The translations under genes were made by a program, and so were the position numbers. Shown one piece after another: positions 17,035-24,574 of a stretch of DNA of 32,966 nucleotides. Numbering within the stretch: position 1 is the stretch's first letter; every line of letters starts with the position of its first letter. This DNA comes from an uncultured bacterium (GTDB lineage Bacteria; Bacillota; Clostridia; Lachnospirales; Anaerotignaceae). The stretch covers positions 1 to 32,966 of the forward strand of contig CAJMNV010000004.1 in NCBI GenBank assembly GCA_905214825.1. Reading direction: 5' to 3'. The notes under the pieces are model-generated. The model had not been told where the DNA came from. It searched no databases and saw only the letters and a list, made by a program, of their open reading frames with translations.

Positions 17035-17612
17035 TGGTTGTTGTAAAAGATTTATACAAACAATATCATGGAAATGTAGTGTTAGATGGTTTTTGTTGTG
17101 AATGGGAAGCACATGACACCATTTGTCTGATGGGAAAATCTGGACAAGGGAAAACAACATTGTTACGCATATTGGCAGGATTGGAACAGCCAGATAGTGG
17201 TAAGATATGTGGTATGGAGCATAAAAAAATTAGTATGGTGTTTCAGGAAAATCGTTTGTTGTCAGGTTTTACTGTTTGGGAAAACCTGTATTGTGTATGC
17301 AAAAATGCAGCACAGAAAAATAATATCTTTCCAATATTGGAACAGATGGGGCTTTCCCAATGGGGCAAAAAACCTGTTGATAATTTGAGTGGTGGTATGC
17401 AAAGACGTGTAGCCATTGCAAGAGCATTATTGGTGGATTTTGATGTTTTACTGTTGGACGAACCGTTTCAAGGGTTAGATGTGCATACAAGGCAGAATGT
17501 GATACAAATGATACAAGAAATGACAAGAAATAAATTGGTTTGCATGTCTACACATCATGTACAAGAGGCACTGGAAATGCATGGGAAAATCGTAGAAATA
17601 ACAAAAAAATAA
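17034..17612 (+). CDS. NitT/TauT-type ABC transporter ATP-binding protein
   Basis: ATPase of the importer; 192 residues, clearly shorter than the usual 240-260 for this family because the region after the H-loop is nearly absent. All catalytic parts remain: Walker A GKSGQGKTT, Q-loop MVFQENRL, signature LSGGMQRRVAIARAL, Walker B VLLLDEPFQGLD and H-loop STHHVQEA. Start ATG 17034 overlaps the permease stop. It ends just before a strong terminator, so it closes the operon. Confidence 0.9.
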   Translation: MVVVKDLYKQYHGNVVLDGFCCEWEAHDTICLMGKSGQGKTTLLRILAGLEQPDSGKICGMEHKKISMVFQENRLLSGFTVWENLYCVCKNAAQKNNIFPILEQMGLSQWGKKPVDNLSGGMQRRVAIARALLVDFDVLLLDEPFQGLDVHTRQNVIQMIQEMTRNKLVCMSTHHVQEALEMHGKIVEITKK

Positions 17613-17625
17613 AATGTATGGTATT

Positions 17626-17654
17626 TGAGATGTCAAAATGACATCTCATTTTTT
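17626..17654 (+). terminator. Intrinsic terminator after the NitT/TauT-type operon
   Basis: A 10-bp perfect stem (17626-17635 with 17639-17648), loop AAA, then six T. It isolates the phosphate/ABC block from the sugar-sensing block. Confidence 0.92.
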
Positions 17655-17762
17655 ATAACAAATAGAATAGGAAATAAGGCATAATGTATGGTTTTGGAAT
17701 AGGGAAACTGTGCAAATCAGCTAAAAAATGACTTTTTGTTTTCGTTTTTATGTTTTTTTGCA

Positions 17763-17835
17763 TATAATTTGATATAATAAAAAATCATAGATAAATTTTA
17801 TTATTTGACAACAAATATCATTTGGAATGATTTGT
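17763..17835 (+). promoter_or_regulatory. AT-rich leader of the sensing cassette: tandem TATAAT boxes and a hairpin
   Basis: Two TATAAT hexamers (17763-17768 and 17773-17778) lie about 75-90 bases before the response-regulator gene. Neither has a convincing -35, so the promoter may be weak or activator-dependent. An imperfect hairpin (17811-17835, 5+5 bp with a 2-base bulge and loop TGG) sits right before the ribosome site. The remainder of 17655-17850 shows nothing else recognisable. Confidence 0.35.
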
Positions 17836-17850
17836 AGAAAGGCGGCTTGT

Positions 17851-19443
17851 ATGGAACAAATGTACAAAATATTACTGGTAGATGATGAAGAAGAAGTGCG
17901 TACCAGTATTATCAAAAAAATAGATTGGCAAAAAGTCGGCTTTCAAGTAGTGGGAGATGCAGAAAACGGATTAGATGCCATGGAAAAAATTGAACAGTTG
18001 GAACCAGATGTGGTTTTGACAGATATTCGTATGCCATATATGAATGGGCTGGATTTGGCAGAACATTTGCAAAAAACAAGACCATCTGTAAAAGTGGTCA
18101 TTTTTTCTGGGTTTGATGATTTTGAATATGCAAAACAAGCAATCAAACTCAATATTATGGAATATATTTTGAAACCTGTGAATGCAGAAGAAATGATTGA
18201 AATACTTTTGCGTATGAAAAAAACATTAGATGAAGAAGTACAACATTTGCGAGATATTACATCTTTGCAAGAGTCTTTTCGTAAAAACTTACCCATATTG
18301 CGTGAAAATTTTTTGAGTAATTTGGTAAAAGGCAGAGTAGAAAAAGCAGATATTGCCATTTTGATGGAGGAGTATGGTCTGTCTTTACAAAAAGGGCGTT
18401 GTTTTGTGGCAGCAAAAGTGATGGTACGAGATGTTGTGGCAGATTCTTGGAAAAGCAGAAATTTGCTTTCTGTTTCTGTACAAAGATTGTTGGAAGAAAG
18501 ATTGGAAAATTTTTGTGTGCAAAGCTGTTTTCATAGACCATCAGGGATTTGTGTGATTGCGGCAATGGAGTCCGAACAAAAATTATCAGAATTGGCAGCT
18601 TTGTTTAGCGATGTTTGCAGAGAGGCAAGAAAAATATTGAATTGTACGATTGTGATTGGCATTGGGCGTGTGGTAGACCGCTTGGAAAGCATACACCAAA
18701 GTTATGGTGAAGCAAGAGAAGCTGTGGCATACAGTGCAACCGTGGGTGATGTGGTATTTATTTCCGATGTGGAAACAAAAACAGATACATTGTTGCGATT
18801 AGATGAAAAAGACGAAAAAGAATTGACATATGCTTTGAAATTCAGTGATGAAGAAATTATACAATCTTGTGTGGAAAGTATATGCGGCAGAATGAAAAAT
18901 GCAGAACAAACACAAACAGGATACCAAGCATACGTGATTGATATTTTAAGTGTGATATTGCGTGTGGTGCAAAAAAGTGGTTTGGACGAAAAAATTGTAT
19001 TTGGAGAATATACAGATTACAACGGTGTTTTGACAGGCATTGGAAATGCACAAAGTATGGGGAAATGGTTGTGTGATGTTTGTTTTGCCATTAGCGGCAG
19101 TTTGGTGAAAGAACGTATGGGGACAACACAAACCATGATTGAAAAAGCAAAACAATATATCAAAGAAAATTATGCAAATTCTGCATTGTCTTTGGAAATG
19201 GTTTGTAGTCATTTGCATATCAGTACAGCATATTTTTCAACAATGTTCAAAAAAGAAGTGGGAGAAAGTTATATTTCTTATTTGACAGGTATTCGTATGG
19301 AGCAAGCAGCAATGCTTTTGAAAAATACAGAAGAAAAAACATATCTCATTGCGGCACAGGTGGGATATGATGAACCGAATTATTTCAGTTATGTATTCAA
19401 AAAGAAATATGGTGTTTCTCCCAATAAGTTTCGAGGAAAGTGA
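17851..19443 (+). CDS. Response regulator with AraC-type DNA-binding domain (YesN-like)
   Basis: A 530-residue transcription activator. The receiver domain (residues about 5-120) has the acidic pair DD at 11-12, phospho-acceptor Asp58 in LTDIRMP, and the lysine in ILKPV. A central region of about 270 residues of YesN type follows, then a C-terminal AraC helix-turn-helix pair (NSALSLEMVCSHLHISTAYFS and LIAAQVGYDEPNYFSYVFKKKYGVSPNKFR). Start ATG 17851 is chosen because AAAGGCGG (17838-17845) fits it; an in-frame ATG at 17827 lies before that site. It is coupled to the kinase gene and two receptor genes, and the sugar transporter downstream is the likely target. Confidence 0.92.
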   Translation: MEQMYKILLVDDEEEVRTSIIKKIDWQKVGFQVVGDAENGLDAMEKIEQLEPDVVLTDIRMPYMNGLDLAEHLQKTRPSVKVVIFSGFDDFEYAKQAIKLNIMEYILKPVNAEEMIEILLRMKKTLDEEVQHLRDITSLQESFRKNLPILRENFLSNLVKGRVEKADIAILMEEYGLSLQKGRCFVAAKVMVRDVVADSWKSRNLLSVSVQRLLEERLENFCVQSCFHRPSGICVIAAMESEQKLSELAALFSDVCREARKILNCTIVIGIGRVVDRLESIHQSYGEAREAVAYSATVGDVVFISDVETKTDTLLRLDEKDEKELTYALKFSDEEIIQSCVESICGRMKNAEQTQTGYQAYVIDILSVILRVVQKSGLDEKIVFGEYTDYNGVLTGIGNAQSMGKWLCDVCFAISGSLVKERMGTTQTMIEKAKQYIKENYANSALSLEMVCSHLHISTAYFSTMFKKEVGESYISYLTGIRMEQAAMLLKNTEEKTYLIAAQVGYDEPNYFSYVFKKKYGVSPNKFRGK

Positions 19444-19451
19444 GGTATGGT

Positions 19452-21224
19452 ATGCGTGGTTTCTCGAAAATGAAATCATATTTGGAAAAAAAATATGTAT
19501 TGAGTAAAAATGGTATGGAATTGCGACAGATTGTTTGGATGTCTTTTACCATCACATCTATGATTGCAACCATATTGATGGGAATTTCTTTTTATTATCG
19601 GTTTTCTGCACAATCCACGGAAACCATATGGCAGAGCAACCAGACCAGAATGGAACAAGCAACCGATAATGTGACAACATATTTTCGTAGTATGATGAAA
19701 ATATGCGATACGATATATTATCGTATTATCAAAACAGTTGACTTATCCACAGATGATATTACAGATGAGTTGCGTCTGGTGTATGATATGAACAAAGATT
19801 ATATTGAGAATATTGCTTTGTTTTCCGTAGATGGAGAAATGATTGGTACAATGCCTGTGGCAAAAGAACGGGCTGGTTTTATTTTGGAAGAACAAGACTG
19901 GTTTCAACAAACACTGCAAACAGAAGAAAATATTTGTTTTGGTGTGCCACAAGTATCCCGTTTGTTTGTCACAGAGGGGGAAGGGTATACCCGCATGATA
20001 CCCATGAGCCGTGTGGTACAGATGAATTTTGGTGATCATATGGAAAAAGGGGTGCTTTTGATACAACTGCGTTACAGCGTATTGCAAGATATGCTTTCTG
20101 ATATTATGGTGGGGGAAAATTCGTATGTGTATTTGACAGATGAATTTGGCAATTTGATTTACCATCCCTATCAAGAACAAATCGCAAAAGGAGAAATACC
20201 ACTGGTAAAACCAAAAGACCACAAAACAGAACAAGTAACAACCATTGGATACACAGGCTGGAACATGATTGCTGTATCTGGTTCTGAAAATATTTCTTTG
20301 AATAATTGGAAAAGCAGAAGTTTTATATTGTTTTTGTTGTTTTTCTTTTTAAATGCCATTATGCTTATCAATTTTTATATTTCCAAAAAAGTGACAGAAC
20401 CTATGAAACGATTGGAACGGGCTGTGAAAAAAATAGAGGCAGGAGATTTGGATACCAAAATAGAAGCCTCTGGTGTGTATGAAATACAGACATTGTCAGA
20501 TGCCATAGAAACTATGGAAAAAAATTTGAAACAACTGATGGAAGATATTGTGTCAGAACATGAAGCAAAAAGAAAAAGTGATTTGATGGTATTGCAAAAT
20601 CAAATCAATCCACATTTTTTGTACAATACATTAGACATCATTGTCTGGATGGTGGAAAATGAAAAAAGTGATGATGCAGTACGTGCTGTGACAGCGTTGG
20701 CTCGATTTTTCCGCATTAGTTTGAGCAAAGGCAGAACTATTATTCCTGTGGCAGATGAAATTGAACATGTGCGAAATTATTTGATGATACAAAATATGCG
20801 ATATAAAAATAAATTTTCGTATACGTTTTGTGTTGATGAAAAAACAAAACGTTTGGGTACCATCAAACTGGTGTTACAGCCTTTGGTGGAAAATGCCATT
20901 TATCATGCGATGGAATTTATGGACGATGATGGGGAATTGGTGGTTGGCACAAGAATAGAAGAAGATACATTGATATTATGGGTCAAAGATAATGGTTGTG
21001 GTATGACACAAGAGAAAGTCGATGCTTTGTTGTCGGGAACTGTGCAAGAAACAGGCAGAGGGTCTGGTGTTGGTGTCAGAAATGTGACAGAACGGATACA
21101 ACTGCTATTCGGGGAAGCATATGGATTGCGTATTTATTCTGAACCAGACGAAGGTACCATCGTAGAAGTATATATTCCAGCAATTCCTTATGAAGATATG
21201 GTGATAAGGGGGATGGTATCATGA
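19452..21224 (+). CDS. Sensor histidine kinase, YesM/LytS type
   Basis: A 590-residue membrane kinase. Order: first membrane helix about residues 24-46, a large extracellular domain of about 240 residues (Cache-like size), second membrane helix about 286-308, HAMP segment (KKVTEPMKRLERAVKKIEAGDLD), His-kinase domain with QINPHFLYNTL (phospho-His at about 387), and an ATPase domain with QPLVENAIYHAM, DNGCGM and GSGVGVRNV. Start ATG 19452 has GAGG six bases before it; GTG 19440 overlaps the previous stop but its AGG is only 3 bases away. Kinases of this type often work with a membrane-bound sugar-binding protein, as in the XylFII-LytS system of Clostridium, and two such proteins follow. Confidence 0.9.
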   Translation: MRGFSKMKSYLEKKYVLSKNGMELRQIVWMSFTITSMIATILMGISFYYRFSAQSTETIWQSNQTRMEQATDNVTTYFRSMMKICDTIYYRIIKTVDLSTDDITDELRLVYDMNKDYIENIALFSVDGEMIGTMPVAKERAGFILEEQDWFQQTLQTEENICFGVPQVSRLFVTEGEGYTRMIPMSRVVQMNFGDHMEKGVLLIQLRYSVLQDMLSDIMVGENSYVYLTDEFGNLIYHPYQEQIAKGEIPLVKPKDHKTEQVTTIGYTGWNMIAVSGSENISLNNWKSRSFILFLLFFFLNAIMLINFYISKKVTEPMKRLERAVKKIEAGDLDTKIEASGVYEIQTLSDAIETMEKNLKQLMEDIVSEHEAKRKSDLMVLQNQINPHFLYNTLDIIVWMVENEKSDDAVRAVTALARFFRISLSKGRTIIPVADEIEHVRNYLMIQNMRYKNKFSYTFCVDEKTKRLGTIKLVLQPLVENAIYHAMEFMDDDGELVVGTRIEEDTLILWVKDNGCGMTQEKVDALLSGTVQETGRGSGVGVRNVTERIQLLFGEAYGLRIYSEPDEGTIVEVYIPAIPYEDMVIRGMVS

Positions 21225-22174
21225 GCATCAAGCAGAAAGTATGGATTTGTATTGATGTGTTGATATTGATTGTATTATACTTCATATCTTCTACAGATTA
21301 TGTTTGGCGAGAAAAAGAAATACATTTATCCAATATTGTATTTATTACAGATAGCCCTAGAAATGCATCGGCGTTGAATTTGGAAGCGGGAGCAGAAAAA
21401 GCTGCACAACGATACCATGCGGATTTGAAATTTTTGTCTTTGGAGGATTATACTGCACAAAAGGTAGATGTACAAACATTGGTGGAAAGAGAGTTGCAAA
21501 ATGGTTGTGATGGTATTGTGTTACAATGTAACAGCTACAAAAAAACCGAAGAAATTTTGCAAAAGATACCCATTGGTTTGCCTGTAATATTGTATGATAC
21601 AAAAGGAGAGTCCCCAAGAATTAAATCTTTTGTGGGTATGCACAAAGAAGAAACATTGCAAAAAATATTGCAAAATATTTTACAAATCAGAAAAAATGGA
21701 GAAAATGTACTGCTGGTATCTCAAAAAACAACAGGGGAAAATGTTATACAGTTTCAAGAAGCGTTGGAAGAAATGTTGCAACGAAATGATATAGAAACAA
21801 AATCTGTTTCTTTGGCAAATCCACAAGAAGCAGAAACGCTTTTGAATGGTTTGGAACAACAAGGCGGCAGTATTTTGTTCACAGCAGATACGAAAATGTT
21901 GGAGGCTCTGGCAGAGGCAAAACAAGAAAATACCATTTCATTATGTGGTGTTGGTTGGAGCAGCAGAATCCGCACAGAGTTGGAAAAAGGACATATACAG
22001 TGGTCTTTGGTTGAAAATCATTATATTTCAGGGTATGAAAGTGTCAGAAAAGCAGCAGAATTTTTGAATAGAAAAAATTTGGAAGAAGAAAAACTTTTTA
22101 CAGAAAGTGTCATTGTGACACAGCGAAATTTATACCAAAAAGAAACGGAATTTATATTGTTTCCTTTTGTATAG
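21221..22174 (+). CDS. Membrane-anchored sugar-binding-protein homologue (first receptor)
   Basis: A 317-residue protein with one N-terminal membrane helix (about 8-24, ICIDVLILIVLYFIS), no lipobox cysteine, and a type I periplasmic-binding-protein fold outside (IVFITDSPRNASALNLEAGAEKAAQRY, then QNGCDGIVLQCNSYKKTEEI and GLPVILYDTKG). It is more divergent than its neighbour: the FFNREP-type strand is LYDTKG, and no calcium loop (DxNxDG) is seen. It overlaps the kinase gene (ATGA), which implies co-translation and a role with the kinase instead of a role in transport. The ligand is unknown; it may be an accessory protein that does not bind sugar. Confidence 0.8.
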   Translation: MSIKQKVWICIDVLILIVLYFISSTDYVWREKEIHLSNIVFITDSPRNASALNLEAGAEKAAQRYHADLKFLSLEDYTAQKVDVQTLVERELQNGCDGIVLQCNSYKKTEEILQKIPIGLPVILYDTKGESPRIKSFVGMHKEETLQKILQNILQIRKNGENVLLVSQKTTGENVIQFQEALEEMLQRNDIETKSVSLANPQEAETLLNGLEQQGGSILFTADTKMLEALAEAKQENTISLCGVGWSSRIRTELEKGHIQWSLVENHYISGYESVRKAAEFLNRKNLEEEKLFTESVIVTQRNLYQKETEFILFPFV

Positions 22175-22184
22175 GAGGGCGTGC

Positions 22185-23195
22185 ATGAAAAAAAGAATGC
22201 TATGGACAACCATAGCCAGTATTTTTGTTGTTTCTGCTTTCATTTGGTATGGTTTGCATCAATCAAAAAATACAAATGAATTGAAAATTGGTGTATCATT
22301 GTATATTGAAGACGATGCTTTTGTCAATTCGATTGTTGCTGCATTGCAAGAACAAGCCGCAGTGTATGAGCAAATGACAGAAAAAGAAGTGATGATAAAC
22401 ATTGCTTGTGCAGATGGATCGCAAAGACAACAAAATAAACAAATTGAAAAATATATTGCATTACAATATGATGTAATTTGTGTCAATTTGGTGGATAGAA
22501 CCAATGCTGCTCCCTTGATTGACCAAGTCAAAGCGGCAGATATTCCTTTGATATTTTTCAATCGAGAACCTGTGAAAGAAGATATTTTGCGACAAAAAGA
22601 AATTTATTATGTGGGTACAGATGCAAAAGATACTGCAAAAAAACAAGGACAAGCAGTATTAGAATTGTATGAAAAATATGCACAGATTATGGACAAAAAC
22701 AAAGATGGTGTTTTGCAATATGTCATATTAGAAGGAGAAATGGGACACCAAGATACAGAGTTGCGTTGTGAATATGTGTTGCAAACATTGGAAAATGCAG
22801 GCATTGCAATGGAAAAATTGGATTCTGATACGGCAGATTGGCTGTATACCCCAGCAGAAGCCATTGTGGAAGAATGGACAAAAGAATTTGGGCAAGATAT
22901 AGAATTGGTATTGAGCAATAATGACGAAATGGCATTGGGGGCTGTAGATGCTTTGGAAGCTGCAAATATACAAGCGGCAATATTTGGTATTGATGCAACA
23001 CCAGCAGGAAAAGAAGCAGTACAAAAAGGCAGAATGTGGGCAACAGTGGATTGTAATGCCAAACAACAAGGAGAAATATTGTTGGAGATGGCAATGGATT
23101 TGGCAGAAGGGAAAACATTGCCAAAACAAGATATGAAAGAAGAACGATATGTGCGTGTGCCTGTAACAATGGTATTGACAGAAAATATAAAATAA
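22185..23195 (+). CDS. Membrane-anchored galactose/glucose-binding-protein homologue (second receptor)
   Basis: A 336-residue relative of MglB with an N-terminal membrane helix (about 5-22) but no lipobox cysteine, so it stays as a membrane-tethered receptor. By alignment with E. coli galactose-binding protein, most sugar contacts are kept: Asp44 and Phe46 in IEDDAF, Asn101 in NLVD, His188/Asp190/Arg194 in GHQDTELR, Trp219, NND 245-247 and Asp270. A calcium loop DKNKDGVLQ lies at 170-178. Start ATG 22185 follows AGGAGGGC (22173-22180); the upstream in-frame TTG was rejected. It lies between the kinase cassette and mglB. Likely role: present galactose or glucose to the kinase. A transport role is less likely because mglB is separate. 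Confidence 0.85.
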   Translation: MKKRMLWTTIASIFVVSAFIWYGLHQSKNTNELKIGVSLYIEDDAFVNSIVAALQEQAAVYEQMTEKEVMINIACADGSQRQQNKQIEKYIALQYDVICVNLVDRTNAAPLIDQVKAADIPLIFFNREPVKEDILRQKEIYYVGTDAKDTAKKQGQAVLELYEKYAQIMDKNKDGVLQYVILEGEMGHQDTELRCEYVLQTLENAGIAMEKLDSDTADWLYTPAEAIVEEWTKEFGQDIELVLSNNDEMALGAVDALEAANIQAAIFGIDATPAGKEAVQKGRMWATVDCNAKQQGEILLEMAMDLAEGKTLPKQDMKEERYVRVPVTMVLTENIK

Positions 23196-23302
23196 ACAAT
23201 TTTTTTTCAAAATGTATACAATTTTTATTGTTTTCGACGAATAAAACCAAATAAATTTTATGGTGAAATTAAAAAAATTCTATTTTTTGATACACATTCT
23301 TC

Positions 23303-23311
23303 TGATATAAT
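23303..23311 (+). promoter_or_regulatory. Predicted extended -10 promoter of mglB and the gal operon
   Basis: TGATATAAT is a full extended -10 motif 85 bases before mglB, and no -35 box is seen at normal spacing, as expected for an activator-dependent promoter. The upstream stretch 23196-23302 is AT-rich, with a small dyad (23218-23231) and two TTTTAT-G repeats 33 bases apart (23223 and 23256). No clear terminator follows the preceding receptor gene, so read-through from the sensor operon is possible. Confidence 0.55.
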
Positions 23312-23345
23312 AGTCATAACAACAAATCGTTGTTGCAATCAAAAA

Positions 23346-23366
23346 TTTTCGGTGAAGTGCCGAAAA
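23346..23366 (+). promoter_or_regulatory. Hairpin in the mglB leader
   Basis: A 7-bp stem (23346-23352 with 23360-23366, TTTTCGG/CCGAAAA) with a 7-base loop, 14 bases before the strong AGGAGGG site of mglB. A further dyad AACAAC...GTTGTT (23318-23334) lies at the predicted transcript start. A 5'-end stem-loop of this sort would stabilise the message. No known riboswitch is recognised. Confidence 0.4.
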
Positions 23367-23395
23367 GGAATATCTTTTAAGGAGGGTTTTTCATT

Positions 23396-24448
23396 ATGAA
23401 AAAGAAAGTTTTATCCATTTTGTTGGCATCTGTGATGATGTTTGGTTTGGCAGCTTGTGGCGGTGGCGGACAAGCAGCAGATTCTAATGCAGAAGGGGAC
23501 AAAGCAGCAACCGCAGATGGCGAAATGCCCACAGTGGGTGTATTGATTTACAAATACGATGATACATATATCTCCACTGTAAGAAATGCATTGGAAACAG
23601 CTTTGAATGGCAAAGCAGAAGTTGTAATGCAAGATGGTAAAAATGACCAAGCAACACAAAATGACCAATTGGACGTTATGATTTCCAAAGGTGTTGATGT
23701 ATTGTGTGTAAACATGGTTGATGCAAAAGCAGCAAGCGGTGTGGTAGAAAAAGCATCTGCTGCTGGTATTCCTACAATCTTCTTTAACAGAGAACCTGAT
23801 GCAGAAGTTGTAAAATCTTATGATAAAGCTTGCTTCATTGGTACAAATGCAGCAGACGCTGGTAAAATGCAAGGGGATATTATCAAAGAATTGTTTGATG
23901 CACACCCAGAATATGATTTGAATGGTGACAGCAAAGTACAATATGTGATGTTCCAAGGAGAACCTGATAACCCAGAAGCAATCGCTCGTACAAAATACAG
24001 CGTAGAACAGGCAGTTGCAAACGGTCTGGAAATGGAACAAGTTGGTGAAACACAAGTATGTAACTGGGATACAGAAACTGCACAAAAAGCAATGGAAGCA
24101 ATGTTGGCAGCAAACGAAGGCAAAATCGAATTGGTTATTGCAAACAATGACGGTATGGCAATCGGTTGTGTAGCAGCTTTGTCTAACATTAACTACAATA
24201 CAGGTGCAGAAGGTGCAAAATTTATCCCTGTTATTGGTGTTGACGCAACAGATGCAGCAAAAGATGCAATTCAAAATGGTACAATGAGTGCAACTGTTAT
24301 CCAAGATGGTGAAGCAATGGGTAAAGCGATTGCAACAGTAGCTCTGAATGCAGCAAGTGGTGCTGATTTCTTGGAAGGCACAGAATATACTTTCGACGAA
24401 ACAGGTGTCGCTGTTCGTATTCCTTATGCACCTTTTGTGGGTGAATAA
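23396..24448 (+). CDS. mglB: Galactose/methyl-galactoside-binding lipoprotein MglB
   Basis: Extracellular receptor of the galactose importer; 350 residues. Lipoprotein signal with lipobox LAAC (Cys21), then a Gly/Ala/Asp-rich linker. The domain aligns well with E. coli MglB: IYKYDDTYIS (Asp56), Asn106 in NMVD, FFNREP, a calcium loop DLNGDSKVQ (174-182), Trp224 and NND 250-252. The His-x-Asp pair that holds galactose or glucose in E. coli is Asn192/Glu194 here, with Arg198 kept, so preference may differ. Very strong ribosome site AGGAGGG. Codons include many C-ending ones (AAC, ATC, TTC), typical of a highly expressed gene. Followed by a stem-loop before mglA. Confidence 0.93.
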   Translation: MKKKVLSILLASVMMFGLAACGGGGQAADSNAEGDKAATADGEMPTVGVLIYKYDDTYISTVRNALETALNGKAEVVMQDGKNDQATQNDQLDVMISKGVDVLCVNMVDAKAASGVVEKASAAGIPTIFFNREPDAEVVKSYDKACFIGTNAADAGKMQGDIIKELFDAHPEYDLNGDSKVQYVMFQGEPDNPEAIARTKYSVEQAVANGLEMEQVGETQVCNWDTETAQKAMEAMLAANEGKIELVIANNDGMAIGCVAALSNINYNTGAEGAKFIPVIGVDATDAAKDAIQNGTMSATVIQDGEAMGKAIATVALNAASGADFLEGTEYTFDETGVAVRIPYAPFVGE

Positions 24449-24486
24449 TTTCCATTGATTTTGAAGAGAATGTAATGGCATTGATG

Positions 24487-24514
24487 CGCACAGCGGGGAA
24501 TTCCCCACTGTGCG
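24487..24514 (+). other. Stem-loop without T-tail between mglB and mglA
   Basis: CGCACAG pairs with CTGTGCG (24487-24493 with 24508-24514), then a C-A mismatch, then GGGG pairs with CCCC around loop AATT. There is no T-run after it, so it is more likely an RNA-stabilising or processing element than a terminator. It would raise mglB protein over the transporter subunits. Bases 24449-24574 hold no gene. Confidence 0.65.
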
Positions 24515-24574
24515 TTGTGCCATAAGGGGATTGCAACAAAACGAAAAAAGAGAACGGTAAGAAAGGGAAGTGTG

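Noticed and set aside
17805..17810. TTGACA before the response-regulator gene, as a -35 box
   Set aside because: No -10-like hexamer at 15-19 bases downstream; it lies too close to the gene start.
23312..23395. Riboswitch or T-box in the mglB leader
   Set aside because: Only a short hairpin is visible; no conserved core of a known class was recognised and the leader is under 80 bases.
24487..24514. Terminator after mglB
   Set aside because: Stem is strong but there is no T-run after it, and mglA/mglC clearly belong to the same unit.
23411..24523. Open frame of 370 codons on the minus strand opposite mglB
   Set aside because: A shadow of mglB caused by its codon pattern; the product is full of Cys and His/Phe, resembles nothing and lies wholly over a conserved gene.
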